44,326 nucleotides of DNA from an uncultured Prevotella sp. (GCA_905233425.1 CAJOEC010000024.1:1-44326), one strand, 5' to 3'. Numbered from the stretch's first letter, positions 17,601 to 24,426 are shown. Program-made: numbers and translations. Notes: generated from the letters alone by a model not told the origin.

Positions 17601-18040
17601 CGGCCCATGCCCCGCAACACAACGCCGGAGGCCGTGATGCGCAGCGGATGGTCAATGCGGAACGTCCCTTCGCCCAACAGCACCGCGCCACGACGGACGC
17701 TGTTGTCAGCCTTGCCGCCGTTCCCTTCACTTCTCCGGATGGCCTGCGACACCTCGTCGATGGCCGCCTGTATGACCGCCGAGCAGTCGCCCTCCTGCCA
17801 TTCCACGTATGCCGCCACTTCGGCATCGGGCAGCGGCAGCTCCGAGGCGTGATAGCCGCAGGTGCTGTAGTCCATGGGTACATAGAGCACAGGCTTGGGT
17901 TTCTTAGGAGTAGCGGAACTGGCTGGCGCGGGACTTCCCCCTAAAGTTCCAGCGTTACCACTGGCAATACTGATGTTGAAACCAAAGGCAGTAATAAAAA
18001 TAACAATGGCCTCTTTTATCGTTTTCTTATCCATGTTCAT
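14669..18040 (-). CDS. Secreted beta-helix (pectate-lyase-like) plus putative hydrolase-domain protein with three repeat-encoded inserts
   Basis: The 1123-aa product has an N-terminal hydrophobic signal (about 7-27). Residues 90-540 look like a right-handed parallel beta-helix, with FRIDHPLRI followed by VVLRGMG, and rungs such as NLTLES, DCWVRRVNF and ITVEDCIAS. A C-terminal domain (about 635-1060) contains FNHHYFQHNILEAGAHW and HLISAEYTGPLHFTRFW, which may form an alpha/beta barrel like DUF6298 proteins; I am not certain of that name. A polysaccharide-degrading role is likely but unproven. Three segments encoded by palindromic or tandem repeats are inserted in frame: about residues 166-224, 577-631 and 795-834. 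It follows an FtsE-like gene by 24 bp on the same strand. Confidence 0.65.
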   Translation of the reverse strand: MNMDKKTIKEAIVIFITAFGFNISIASGNAGTLGGSPAPASSATPKKPKPVLYVPMDYSTCGYHASELPLPDAEVAAYVEWQEGDCSAVIQAAIDEVSQAIRRSEGNGGKADNSVRRGAVLLGEGTFRIDHPLRITASGVVLRGMGRDKTRLVKHGTDRGALVYIEGVNRSERGVKGSERGVKGSERDNTSFTQDTIFIAADLIPAGSTTIVTFTPTILPSFTPHERIDIVRPCTQEWIDHLDMADFGGGLDYTGWKPTDTELRWDRTIVDVRGDTIVLDAPVTTAIEKRFGGAYVVRGCHDGELSECGVENLTLESAVNDWNPKDEDHCWDAIYIDNVRDCWVRRVNFQRFAGSAVNLQKRTSRITVEDCIASEPVSEIGGWRRQVFLTRGQQTLFQRCISRHGIHDFAAGFCAAGPNAFVECEGEGSLGFSGSIGSWAPGLLFDIVNIDGHDLRFANLEQFQFGTGWNTANSMFWQCTASTIECYSPDSLNRCSAHGCWGTLTGNGNWTSSNDHVQPRSLFYDQLEKRVGKLGLSPHLLPRSTNATSSPTVDQAMELAQESLTEPRLTMEMWIDSLTSLTPSPSLRGEGNINTQKQKKKRYDSKVTIGQAQKETTPLPLAGGVGGEAFPLAGNLYSIPWWSGRVKDNFCERDAKPAITRFVPGREGTGWTDRIDSVVVFLVRNGYAALDHNYGLWYDLRRTDHERVRRADGDVWAPFYEQPFARSGQGTAWDGLSRYDLTRPNEWYWGRLREFADKAAKEGIMLFNHHYFQHNILEAGAHWVDCPWRPVNNVQLSVGSLEFSDFSSELRVQSSELSDVSKVSQPSPLNSQLPFPEPVPFAGDKRVFMAEQFYDETNETLHPLHRQYIRMCLDELKDQPNVVHLISAEYTGPLHFTRFWLQTIADWEQETGRHPLIALSCTRDVQDSLLADPVLSKVVDIIDIRYWHYNTQGLWAPEGGKNMAPRQWMRKMKVGKTGFDEAYRAVREMRDRYPDKKVTFFAQQYPNYGWAILMAGGSMANVPLRMVGADSRVCPDNARLLHDIDLMRPMDGEGCVALGNPEVGYLIYTKSEKASLPVADGKYSVYTVDASNGEIRIQQKNTQVIGSFSLESTTPNRVFWLRK
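15541..15656. repeat. Facing heptad arrays inside the 1123-aa coding sequence
   Basis: About four heptads of gttgaga type face about ten of tctcaac/tctgaac type, forming an inverted repeat. On the coding strand it gives a Ser/Val/Leu-rich stretch (residues 795-834) between domain segments. Each unit is 7 bp, so a change of one unit would shift the frame. Confidence 0.8.
16149..16311. repeat. CCCCTCCC-family inverted repeat inside the 1123-aa coding sequence
   Basis: Arms containing gcctcacccccgacccctcc and its near complement enclose about 90 bp of AT-richer sequence. The arrangement matches the intergenic elements at 216-347 and 11412-11559. It is in frame and supplies about 54 residues, including two PSPSLRGEG/PLPLAGGVGG-like peptides encoded by the two arms. 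Confidence 0.8.
17370..17543. repeat. Facing short tandem repeats (GTGAAAG/CTTTCAC) inside the 1123-aa coding sequence
   Basis: Copies of gagtgaaag on the left face multiple ctttcactcc copies on the right. The right array encodes a repeated GVKGSER peptide. The inserted segment lies in the N-terminal part of the beta-helix. Confidence 0.75.
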
Positions 18041-18064
18041 GTTGTCGGGGCTGTGGCCTTTGCC

Positions 18065-18742
18065 CTACGCCTTGCTGTCCACGGGCTGCAGCCTTTCGTC
18101 CTTGCACTTGTACACCCGGCCGGGGTATTTGTCGAGGAGGGGGATGTTGTGGGTCGACATGACGATGGCGGTGCCAGTCTCCGAGATGCTGGTGAGGAGG
18201 TCCATGATGCCGTGGGCGGTGACGTGGTCGAGGTTGGCCGTCGGCTCGTCGGCAACGATGAGGCGGGGGCGGTTGAGTATGGCACGGGCTATGGCCACGC
18301 GCTGCTGCTCACCGCCAGAGAGTTCGTGGGGCATCTTGTCGCGCTTGTCGGTCATGCCCACGTCGGCGAGCACCTGGTCTATGCGCTCGTCGCGCTCCTT
18401 GAGGTTGCGCCATCCCGTGGCCTTCAGCACGAAGTGGAGGTTCTGGGTCACGGTGCGGTCGGTGAGGAGGTGGAAGTTCTGGAACACTATGCCCATCTGT
18501 CGGCGCAGGTCGGGTATGTGCTTGCGCTTGATGGTGAGCAGGTCGTAGCCCAGCACGTCGGCCGTGAGAGCCTCGTCGATGTACAGTTCGCAGTAGATGG
18601 TCTTCAGTAGCGTGCTCTTGCCTGAGCCTACGCGCCCTATGATGTAGACGAATTCGCCGTCGTCGACGTGGAAGTCTGTGTCGGCGAGCACGGTGATGCC
18701 GTCTTTCTGCTTTATTGTCGCTTTCTTGTAGTCTATCAGCAT
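18065..18742 (-). CDS. ABC transporter ATP-binding protein, FtsE-like
   Basis: A 225-aa ABC ATPase with Walker A GRVGSGKST (36-44), Q-loop VFQNF, signature LSGGEQQR (141-148), Walker B LIVADEPTANLD (161-172) and the switch histidine in STHN. Length and the LADTDFHVDDGEFVYIIG opening resemble FtsE, which pairs with FtsX in cell division and peptidoglycan hydrolase control. No FtsX gene is adjacent, so its permease must be elsewhere. The downstream gene is a secreted beta-helix protein, which does not form an obvious system with it. The upstream flank is a MITE-like repeat. Confidence 0.8.
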   Translation of the reverse strand: MLIDYKKATIKQKDGITVLADTDFHVDDGEFVYIIGRVGSGKSTLLKTIYCELYIDEALTADVLGYDLLTIKRKHIPDLRRQMGIVFQNFHLLTDRTVTQNLHFVLKATGWRNLKERDERIDQVLADVGMTDKRDKMPHELSGGEQQRVAIARAILNRPRLIVADEPTANLDHVTAHGIMDLLTSISETGTAIVMSTHNIPLLDKYPGRVYKCKDERLQPVDSKA

Positions 18743-18778
18743 AATCTAAAGTATGTCTAAAGTCTGAAGTAATGATAT

Positions 18779-19060
18779 AAAAATAACTTGGTACTATTTT
18801 GTGTGCTCGCCCCCCGCCCCGAAGGGGCAATGAGCAGTCAGCCCAGGGCAGCGCCCTGGGTAATCATGAGCGCACAGCCGCCCTGTAGGGGCAAAAGAAT
18901 GAGTAGGAGGCGTCGCCTCCGTCCAAGGCTTTTGCCCTTTCAGGGCGATGATTCCCCTGCCATCATACCCAGGGCGCTGCCCTGGGCTGGCTGCTTGCTG
19001 GCCTTTCAGGCCGTTCTGCGGAAACATACGATAATCACCAAATTGTATCAAGTTTTATTT
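18779..19060. mobile_element. MITE-like element with terminal inverted repeats (second full copy)
   Basis: A 282-bp element, inverted relative to 391-675 and sharing the same series of hairpins. The ends are aaaaataacttggtac and gtatcaagttttattt, an imperfect inverted pair. It lies between an FtsE-like gene and a heptad array and carries no transposase. Divergence is highest in the gtactcatgccgcccc-type segment and lowest in the hairpin arms, as expected if structure is conserved. Confidence 0.75.
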
Positions 19061-19070
19061 AACTGTTACT

Positions 19071-19158
19071 AAGTCCAAAGTCTAAAGTCCAATGTCTAAA
19101 GTCCAAAGTCTGAAGTCCAAAGTCTGAAGTCCAAAGTCTGAAGTCCAAAGTCTAAAGT
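19071..19158. repeat. Heptad tandem array abutting the hisIE stop codon
   Basis: About 12 units of the 7-bp words agtccaa/agtctaa/agtctga run without spacers into the hisIE stop codon (19158-19160). This is the same class as the facing heptads at 15541-15656, but only one arm is present. Confidence 0.85.
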
Positions 19159-19841
19159 CAGGCCATTGTTCCTGCGGCTTTGGCCTCTCGTCGCTTGGCG
19201 TCCCAGTTGGGGTCGTGGCGGCGCTGCAGCTCCTCCACGATGTCGTCGATGCGGAGGCCCTTCGACGTGAGCAGCACGAGCAGATGGTAGAGCATGTCGC
19301 CGGCCTCGTAGACCAGCTTCTCGTTGGTGCCGTTGGTGGCCTCGATGACGGTCTCGAGCGCCTCCTCGCCCAGTTTCTGCGCCATCTTGTTCACACCGTC
19401 GCGGAAGAGCTTGGTGGTGTAGCTGCCCTCGGGCATCTCCTCGTGGCGGCGCTCGATGAAGTCCTGCAGCTCGGAGAGGAAGGCCAGGGGGGAGCCGCCT
19501 TGCTGAGAAGCGCAGGGGACGGTTGTCTGCGGCTCGTTTTTCTCGCCCCAGCAGGTGTCGGTGCCGGTGTGGCATGTTGGGCCGTCGGGGTGTACTTTCA
19601 CCAGCAGCGTGTCGTTGTCGCAGTCCACGGCCATGCTCACGAGGTGGAGGAAATTGCCGCTTGTCTCGCCTTTTGTCCACAGTGTCTGTCGTGTGCGGCT
19701 CCAGAAGGTCACCTTCTTCGTTGCCACAGTTTTCTCGTATGCCTCGCTGTTCATGAAGCCCAGCATCAGCACCTGCCGTGTGTCGGCATCCTGAATGATG
19801 GCTGGCACCATGCCACCCATCTTGTCGAAATCAATTTTCAT
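19158..19841 (-). CDS. hisIE: Bifunctional phosphoribosyl-AMP cyclohydrolase / phosphoribosyl-ATP pyrophosphatase
   Basis: It performs steps 2 and 3 of histidine synthesis: hydrolysis of PR-ATP to PR-AMP and opening of the adenine ring. The HisI part (1-100) shows Asp73/Asp75/Asp77 (VDCDND, Mg site) and Cys90/Cys97 (PTCHTGTDTCW, Zn site together with Cys74). The HisE part (about 118-210) shows EGSYTTKLF, KLGEEALETVIEA and YEAGDMLYHLLVLL. The 227-aa length is normal. The gene is separate from other his genes in this window, with its own promoter (19865-19897). Confidence 0.95.
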   Translation of the reverse strand: MKIDFDKMGGMVPAIIQDADTRQVLMLGFMNSEAYEKTVATKKVTFWSRTRQTLWTKGETSGNFLHLVSMAVDCDNDTLLVKVHPDGPTCHTGTDTCWGEKNEPQTTVPCASQQGGSPLAFLSELQDFIERRHEEMPEGSYTTKLFRDGVNKMAQKLGEEALETVIEATNGTNEKLVYEAGDMLYHLLVLLTSKGLRIDDIVEELQRRHDPNWDAKRREAKAAGTMA

Positions 19842-19864
19842 AAGCTAAAAATACGTATTTTTGC

Positions 19865-19897
19865 GCAAAATTACTCATTTTGCACCAAACGGCCAAA
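19865..19897 (-). promoter_or_regulatory. Promoter of hisIE
   Basis: On the minus strand, TTTG (19894-19897) and TAATTTTG (19866-19873) are 20 nt apart, a complete Bacteroidota promoter, 24 nt before the ATG. Confidence 0.75.
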
Positions 19898-20008
19898 TTT
19901 TTCACGAAAATTCAGACAATCAAGTCTCATGGCGCCACCACCCTGCCTTTCGGACGCCCCTCCACCACAGAGGCGGGAGGGGTCTGAGGCGTCTCCGAGG
20001 GGCCAAAA

Positions 20009-20076
20009 AGTTCGCGCCGTGCGAACTCCGAGTTCGCGCCGGGCGGACTGACAGTTCGCACGGCGCGAACTGTCAG
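20009..20076. repeat. GC-rich palindrome cluster downstream of the CPBP protease gene
   Basis: agttcgcgccgtgcgaact (20009-20027) and its exact complement (20053-20071) face each other. The second lies within a perfect 12-bp-stem hairpin, ctgacagttcgc with gcgaactgtcag (20048-20076). It may terminate the ribF-CPBP operon or be another repeat family. The rest of 19874-20115 has no gene. Confidence 0.65.
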
Positions 20077-20115
20077 GGCCGCCGGGGGCCTTTCCAGAGG
20101 CTGCCCGGCGCGGTT

Positions 20116-20922
20116 CTAAGCCTGGTCGGATGTGCAGTGGATGTTCAGCTGGTAGATGGCTGGAACGATGATGAGCAGCGAGAAGAACACAGCCATGACG
20201 GCCCGCAAAGGCGACCCGAAGATGTCGGTGAGCGTTACTGAGGGGTCGGCATAGAAATGGAAGAGCAGATAGGCCACGGTGTTGTTGGCCCAGTGGTAGA
20301 CCACGCCCGGCACTATGCTGCCTGTGCGCTCGTAGAGCCATCCGAGCAGCAGACCGATGACGAAGGGGTGGATCAGCTGTGCAGGGTTGAGGTGGGCGGC
20401 GGCGAAGAGCAGCGCCGACAGCGCAATCATCGCCCATCGGTGTTGTGGCTGCCATGCCAACAGTGTGCGCAGAACTGCCCCACGGAACACCACCTCTTCG
20501 GCCACGGGGACAAGGAGGCACACCACGGCATATCCGCCCCGCGTGCTCATGAGCTGAGCCGCCATGGCCTCCGCCTGGTCGATGTACTCCTGTATGGCGT
20601 CGGGCCACGAAGGCAGCAGCCCCTGAATGAACAACGAGGGGATGACAGCTCCGATGGCACACACGGCGCACCACGCCAGCACAATCCACTTGTGCGCTAT
20701 CATGTCGACGCATGAACGCAGCGGCACCGGCGCCCAGCGGGCGGCAGTGAACAGGGCTATGGTCGCAATCGAGGATACTGCCGTGGCTATGATGGTGACT
20801 GTGGCCGAAAGCTGTATTCCGGCCATACGGGCTATGAGTGTGGCGGCCAGTATGGTGGCCGAATTTATGGCAAGGAAGATGACGATATAGCCTATCGCCC
20901 AGAGGGGACTTTCTGTTTTCAT
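20116..20922 (-). CDS. CPBP-family intramembrane metalloprotease (Rce1/CAAX-protease-like)
   Basis: A 268-aa membrane protein with about seven hydrophobic segments. The conserved protease motifs are visible: Glu142-Glu143 and Arg147 (EEVVFRG), His177 and Asn179 (AHLNP), and His210 with Asn213 (YHWANN). Substrates of bacterial members are mostly unknown; some cleave membrane proteins or process peptides. The start ATG overlaps the ribF stop by 4 bp (ATGA), so the two are translationally coupled, a pairing I recall from other Bacteroidota. Confidence 0.85.
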   Translation of the reverse strand: MKTESPLWAIGYIVIFLAINSATILAATLIARMAGIQLSATVTIIATAVSSIATIALFTAARWAPVPLRSCVDMIAHKWIVLAWCAVCAIGAVIPSLFIQGLLPSWPDAIQEYIDQAEAMAAQLMSTRGGYAVVCLLVPVAEEVVFRGAVLRTLLAWQPQHRWAMIALSALLFAAAHLNPAQLIHPFVIGLLLGWLYERTGSIVPGVVYHWANNTVAYLLFHFYADPSVTLTDIFGSPLRAVMAVFFSLLIIVPAIYQLNIHCTSDQA

Positions 20923-21992
20923 TGTTCCGATTGTTTTTTACTGAGTGTTTTTTCCGCGTTGGCTTTGTCTTTCGCCAACTGTGCGGCCAGTTCTGTGGGC
21001 GAGGCAAAGGGCGTCTCGTCGCGCAGCCGGGCCACGAAGCGCAGCGTGAGCCGCTGGCCGTATATGTCGCCCACGTCGGCGAAGATGTGCGTCTCCATCG
21101 TCTGCCGCCCTCCTCCCCCGACATCCTGTTGTCCCGATGTCCTGAACGTCGGGCATGTGCCAATGTTCGTCATGGCATGGTGCACGGTGCCGTCTTCCGT
21201 CACAGCCTCCACGGCGTAAGCCCCGCGTGCGGGGATTATCTTCCGTGCGTCGTCGGCCACGGTGTTTGCCGTGGGGAATCCCATCGTCCGCCCGTTCTGC
21301 AGCCCATGCGCCACGGTGCCCGTAATCGAGTAGTGGTGGCCCAGACATTTTGCGGCCTCCTCCACGTTGCCTTCGGCCAGCAACTTTCGCGCCAACGACG
21401 AGCTGAAAGTCACTCCGCCGACGGCAGTCAGCGGCTGGGCGCGCACCACGTCGATGCCCAGCTCGCGGCCGTAGCCCACATAGTCGTCGAAGGTCTCCGT
21501 GCGGTCGTGGCCGAAGCGGTTGTCATAGCCCGTGAGCAGCGCCCTCACGCCGAGGTTCCTGTGTAGCACCACGTCCATGAACTCTCTGGCCGTCATACCG
21601 GCTGTCTGGCGGTCGAAGCGCAGCACCACCAGCATGTCGATGCCCGTGGCCGACAGCAGCGACACTTTCTCGTCGAGGGTGGTGAGCAGCTGCGGCTGCC
21701 ATGTCGCGTCGACGACCTCGCGTGGATGGCGGTCGAAGGTGACGGCCATGGAGCGCATGCCTCCACGGGTCATGGGGACAGGCACTTGACCCAGGCTTGG
21801 GTCAATGTTCCTGTCCCCATGACCCGCCAGGCGGCGCAGCTGTCGCAGCAGATACTCATGCCCGCGGTGCACACCGTCGAAAAAGCCTATCGTGGCAGCA
21901 AATCCAACGTCCGTTGTCTTGTCGCCCTGTTGTCTCGTCATGCGCTCCTGTCGTATCGCGACAACATCGTCAGGATAATAAAATACATTCAT
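20919..21992 (-). CDS. ribF: Bifunctional riboflavin kinase / FAD synthetase, with a repeat-encoded insert
   Basis: It converts riboflavin to FMN and then FAD. The adenylyltransferase domain starts with TIGFFDGVHRGH (34-45), followed by TFDRHPREV and LLTGYDNRFG. The kinase domain carries GRTMGFPTANT (234-244) and METHIF. Residues about 57-76 come from a 59-bp near-palindrome (21767-21825) that is 57/59 identical to one in the EEP hydrolase at 4582. The insert lies between the helix after HRGH and the AVTFDRHP strand. The length of 357 aa exceeds the usual 310-330. The start 21992 lies only 7 nt from the -7 box, so the transcript may be nearly leaderless. The CPBP protease gene overlaps its stop. 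Confidence 0.9.
   Translation of the reverse strand: MNVFYYPDDVVAIRQERMTRQQGDKTTDVGFAATIGFFDGVHRGHEYLLRQLRRLAGHGDRNIDPSLGQVPVPMTRGGMRSMAVTFDRHPREVVDATWQPQLLTTLDEKVSLLSATGIDMLVVLRFDRQTAGMTAREFMDVVLHRNLGVRALLTGYDNRFGHDRTETFDDYVGYGRELGIDVVRAQPLTAVGGVTFSSSLARKLLAEGNVEEAAKCLGHHYSITGTVAHGLQNGRTMGFPTANTVADDARKIIPARGAYAVEAVTEDGTVHHAMTNIGTCPTFRTSGQQDVGGGGRQTMETHIFADVGDIYGQRLTLRFVARLRDETPFASPTELAAQLAKDKANAEKTLSKKQSEQ
21767..21825. repeat. 59-bp near-palindromic repeat inside a coding sequence (copy 2)
   Basis: It differs from 4582-4640 at only two positions. On the coding (minus) strand it is read as part of RibF, while copy 1 is read on the plus strand of its host gene, so both strands of the repeat are open and translated. 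Confidence 0.85.
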
Positions 21993-21999
21993 TTGGGGT

Positions 22000-22008
22000 G
22001 CAAAGTTA
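22000..22008 (-). promoter_or_regulatory. -7 promoter box of ribF
   Basis: On the minus strand it reads TAACTTTGC, only 7 nt before the ATG at 21992. No TTTG -33 box is found at the standard spacing. Confidence 0.5.
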
Positions 22009-22046
22009 CGAAAAAGATACGATTTGCTAACTTTTTTCGTTAAAAA

Positions 22047-22078
22047 TTTGGCCGATTGAAAAATATTTCATAACTTTG
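22047..22078 (+). promoter_or_regulatory. Promoter of the CAU tRNA
   Basis: TTTG (22047-22050) and TAACTTTG (22071-22078) are 20 nt apart. The tRNA starts 14 nt later. Confidence 0.8.
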
Positions 22079-22091
22079 CACCCGCAAAATC

Positions 22092-22165
22092 GGACTTGTA
22101 GCTCAGTTGGTTAGAGCAACAGACTCATAATCTGGAGGTCATAGGTTCAAGCCCTATCTGGTCCA
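22092..22165 (+). tRNA. tRNA with CAU anticodon (Met, or Ile2 if lysidine-modified)
   Basis: A 74-nt cloverleaf with D-stem GCTC/GAGC, anticodon loop CTCATAA and T-stem ATAGG/CCTAT with TTCAAGC. The acceptor stem GGACTTG pairs with CTGGTCC with weak positions. No CCA is encoded. The initiator-type C1-A72 mismatch is absent, so it is either elongator tRNA-Met or the Ile2 tRNA; sequence alone, read by eye, does not settle which. Confidence 0.9.
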
Positions 22166-22176
22166 CAACGAAAATC

Positions 22177-22210
22177 AGGCACTTACAAAAGTTTTGTAGG
22201 TGCCTTTTCT
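22177..22210 (+). terminator. Terminator of the tRNA gene
   Basis: aggcacttacaaaa and ttttgtaggtgcct form a stem followed by TTTTCTTTT, 12 nt past the tRNA. Confidence 0.85.
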
Positions 22211-22247
22211 TTTCAACAAACAATAATAGACGAATAAGCAAAGCAGT

Positions 22248-23471
22248 ATGGACGAGAAAGAACTATATCTCAACTTCGACGAGTATATCCGTCAAGGTGA
22301 ACCCTCACAGCGAGAAGCAGCCTACGCATGGAGCACAGCTATTGGTCTTCAGGCGGTGGACGGTTTGAAGACATCTGATTATCTGAATGATCTGGCTCGA
22401 AGGAATATCGAGGGTGAAATCACTATTGACGAGGTGGAGCAGTTGCTCAACAGCTACTATGAGCATAAAACCACCCGTGAGGCTGACGATGATGACAAGC
22501 AGGAAGCCGACAAAGCCTCAAAGAACATCAAGCGCATACTCTCGGTAAAGACATGCGACTTTTCGACAAAAGGCTATATCTCTTTACATCGCCGAATCTT
22601 CGAAGACGTAATGAAGCATGCTGGCGAACTGAGAAAATATGACATTACGAAACGTGAGTGGGTGCTGGAAGGCGACACCGTGAGCTATCTGAACTGGGAA
22701 GACCTGCATCGTGCTATCGACTACGACATTGAGCAGGAACGCAATTTCAGCTATAAGGATATTGGCAACGACGATTTGGTGGCCCATATAACCAAGTTTG
22801 TGTCAGGTCTATGGCAGATTCACGCTTTCGGTGAGGGCAATACACGTACTACGGCAGTCTTCGCCATACAATATCTGCGGTCGATAGGTTTTGATGTTGA
22901 GAACGATCTTTTCGCTAAGCATTCATGGTATTTCCGCAATGCTTTGGTGAGGGCCAATTATAAGAATGCTCGTAAGGGGATTGACTACACACCAGTCTTT
23001 TTGGAACGCTTCTTCCGCAACCTATTGTTAGGCGAACATTGGGATCTTCGTAATCGCTATCTGCATATCCATCCTACAGAAGAATGGAGGGTGCAACCCA
23101 ATTTGGCACCCCCCACAACTACCCCCACAAGTACCCGCACAAGTACCCGTACAACTACCCGCACAAGTACCCGTACAAGTACGCCTGTAAGCGCCTTAAC
23201 CCCAAGCAGTAAGCTTTATACAAACAATAATAATGTCATTGAACTTGTACGGGTAATTGGATATGAGGAAATGAGTATCAAGCAGATGATGGAGACAAAA
23301 GGTCTTAAACATAGACAGACTTTCATTGATTATCACCTTGAACCAGCATTGAAAGAGCGTTTTGTACGTATGAAATATCCCAAATCTCCAAACCATCCCC
23401 GTCAGAGGTATCTGCTGACGGTGAAGGGAATGGCACTTTATAACGAACTCAACAAAGATAATAACGCTTAA
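22248..23471 (+). CDS. Fic-family protein with fused VbhA-like N-terminus and C-terminal winged helix
   Basis: Fic enzymes transfer AMP or other groups from nucleotides onto Ser/Thr/Tyr of targets. The catalytic motif is HAFGEGNTRTTA beginning at His192, a fair match to HxFx(D/E)GNxR. Residues about 27-75 (AVDGLKTS, then GEITIDEVEQLL) resemble the VbhA antitoxin domain fused to its toxin. The expected inhibitory Ser/Thr-xxx-Glu-Gly is degenerate here (Asp instead of Glu, no Ser/Thr four before). After a TSTR-rich linker encoded by six 12-bp repeats (23115-23186), a winged-helix domain (about 325-400) ends the protein and could give DNA-binding autoregulation. No separate antitoxin gene is adjacent. 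Confidence 0.8.
   Translation: MDEKELYLNFDEYIRQGEPSQREAAYAWSTAIGLQAVDGLKTSDYLNDLARRNIEGEITIDEVEQLLNSYYEHKTTREADDDDKQEADKASKNIKRILSVKTCDFSTKGYISLHRRIFEDVMKHAGELRKYDITKREWVLEGDTVSYLNWEDLHRAIDYDIEQERNFSYKDIGNDDLVAHITKFVSGLWQIHAFGEGNTRTTAVFAIQYLRSIGFDVENDLFAKHSWYFRNALVRANYKNARKGIDYTPVFLERFFRNLLLGEHWDLRNRYLHIHPTEEWRVQPNLAPPTTTPTSTRTSTRTTTRTSTRTSTPVSALTPSSKLYTNNNNVIELVRVIGYEEMSIKQMMETKGLKHRQTFIDYHLEPALKERFVRMKYPKSPNHPRQRYLLTVKGMALYNELNKDNNA
23115..23186 (+). repeat. 12-bp tandem repeat encoding a TSTR linker in the Fic protein
   Basis: Six units of acaagtacccgt or close variants. Because the unit is 12 bp, copy-number change keeps the frame and alters only linker length between the Fic and winged-helix parts. 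Confidence 0.9.
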
Positions 23472-23496
23472 TCTGAGGTACTTTTCAGCCCCTTGC

Positions 23497-24252
23497 CTAT
23501 TTCCTGACGATGACGCTGCCGCTGGCCTGATGGGTGGCCAGTATCAGCACCTCGGCAATCTGTACGTGCTCGGGGGCGTTGGCGGCGAATGCGGCCACGT
23601 CGGCAATGTCGTCGCCTGTCAGGGGCTTGATGCCTTTGTAGACCGTGGCTGCACGGTCGTTGTCGCCGTGGAAACGGACGTTGCTGAAGTTTGTCTCGAC
23701 AAGTCCGGGCTTCAGGTTCGTCACGCGGACGGCCGTGTTGGCCACGTCGATGCGCAGGCCGTCGGAGAGCGCTTTCACGGCGGCCTTCGTGGCGCAGTAG
23801 ACGTTGCCGCCGGCGTATGCTGCATCGCCGGCCACTGAGCCGACGTTGATGATGTGTCCTCGGTTGCGCTCCACCATGCCCGGCACGACGAGGCGCGTCA
23901 TCGTGAGCAGGCCCTTGATGTTCGTGTCGATCATCGTTTCCCAGTCGTCGGGATTGCCCTCATACTCGGGCTCCAGGCCCAAGGCCAGGCCGGCGTTGTT
24001 CACCAGCACGTCAATCTCCTGCCATTCGGCCGGCAACTCATGGATGTACTTCGCCGCCTTCTCGCGGTCTCTCACGTCGAAGACCAGCGTCAGCACGTCG
24101 GCGTGCTTTTCGGTTAGTTCCTTTCCGATCTCATTCAGACGGTGTTCGTTCCTTCCCGTCAGGATCAGTCTGTCGCCATTCTCGGCGAACTTCCTTGCAC
24201 AGGCGAGTCCTATCCCGCTTGTTGCTCCTGTTATCAATACAATTTTGTTCAT
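23497..24252 (-). CDS. Short-chain dehydrogenase/reductase (YdfG-like)
   Basis: An NAD(P)-dependent oxidoreductase. The Rossmann motif TGATSGIG (8-15), NNAG (85-88), Asn111, Ser139, Tyr152 and Lys156 (YCATK) are all in place. The sequence resembles the YdfG/serine 3-dehydrogenase branch, which reduces small hydroxy acids or malonic semialdehyde, but the substrate is not certain. I chose ATG 24252 (MNKIVLITG); a frame open to 24324 would add 24 residues with no relation to the fold. The promoter is at 24346-24378, and a short repeat lies in the 5' leader (24315-24339). Confidence 0.85.
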   Translation of the reverse strand: MNKIVLITGATSGIGLACARKFAENGDRLILTGRNEHRLNEIGKELTEKHADVLTLVFDVRDREKAAKYIHELPAEWQEIDVLVNNAGLALGLEPEYEGNPDDWETMIDTNIKGLLTMTRLVVPGMVERNRGHIINVGSVAGDAAYAGGNVYCATKAAVKALSDGLRIDVANTAVRVTNLKPGLVETNFSNVRFHGDNDRAATVYKGIKPLTGDDIADVAAFAANAPEHVQIAEVLILATHQASGSVIVRK

Positions 24253-24314
24253 ATTTGGAAAATTATTAATTATGAGGAGGCTAAAGCCTCTGCACAGAGT
24301 TGCTGCGCGCAGAC

Positions 24315-24339
24315 GGGCTGGCACGGGGTCCGCCCCTAC
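24315..24339. repeat. Short repeat GGGCTGGCAC...GCCCCTAC in the SDR leader
   Basis: The same 25-bp word, with two substitutions, is inside the anti-sigma gene at 32876-32900, and a related unit is tandemly repeated in folK (34450-34527). It is imperfectly palindromic (GGGC...GCCC). Confidence 0.65.
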
Positions 24340-24345
24340 CTTGGT

Positions 24346-24378
24346 GCAAAATTACGGAATAATCGGCAAACGACCAAA
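24346..24378 (-). promoter_or_regulatory. Promoter of the SDR gene
   Basis: On the minus strand, TTTG (24375-24378) and TAATTTTG (24347-24354) are 20 nt apart. It is back-to-back with the promoter at 24395-24426. Confidence 0.7.
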
Positions 24379-24394
24379 CTTTTGCGCAGAAACA

Positions 24395-24426
24395 TTTGGC
24401 GTATCCATGATTTTTGCGTACTTTTG
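24395..24426 (+). promoter_or_regulatory. Promoter of the dockerin/FISUMP gene
   Basis: TTTG (24395-24398) and TACTTTTG (24419-24426) are 20 nt apart, 47 nt before the start codon. Confidence 0.7.

Noticed and set aside
16820..17944. A 374-codon frame opposite the beta-helix protein gene
   Set aside because: Antisense shadow; its repetitive part is only the complement of the inserted tandem repeats.
14669..18742. FtsE-like ATPase and the large secreted protein as one export system
   Set aside because: They are close and collinear, but FtsE needs an FtsX permease and nothing in the secreted protein suggests dedicated ABC export; Sec signal is present.
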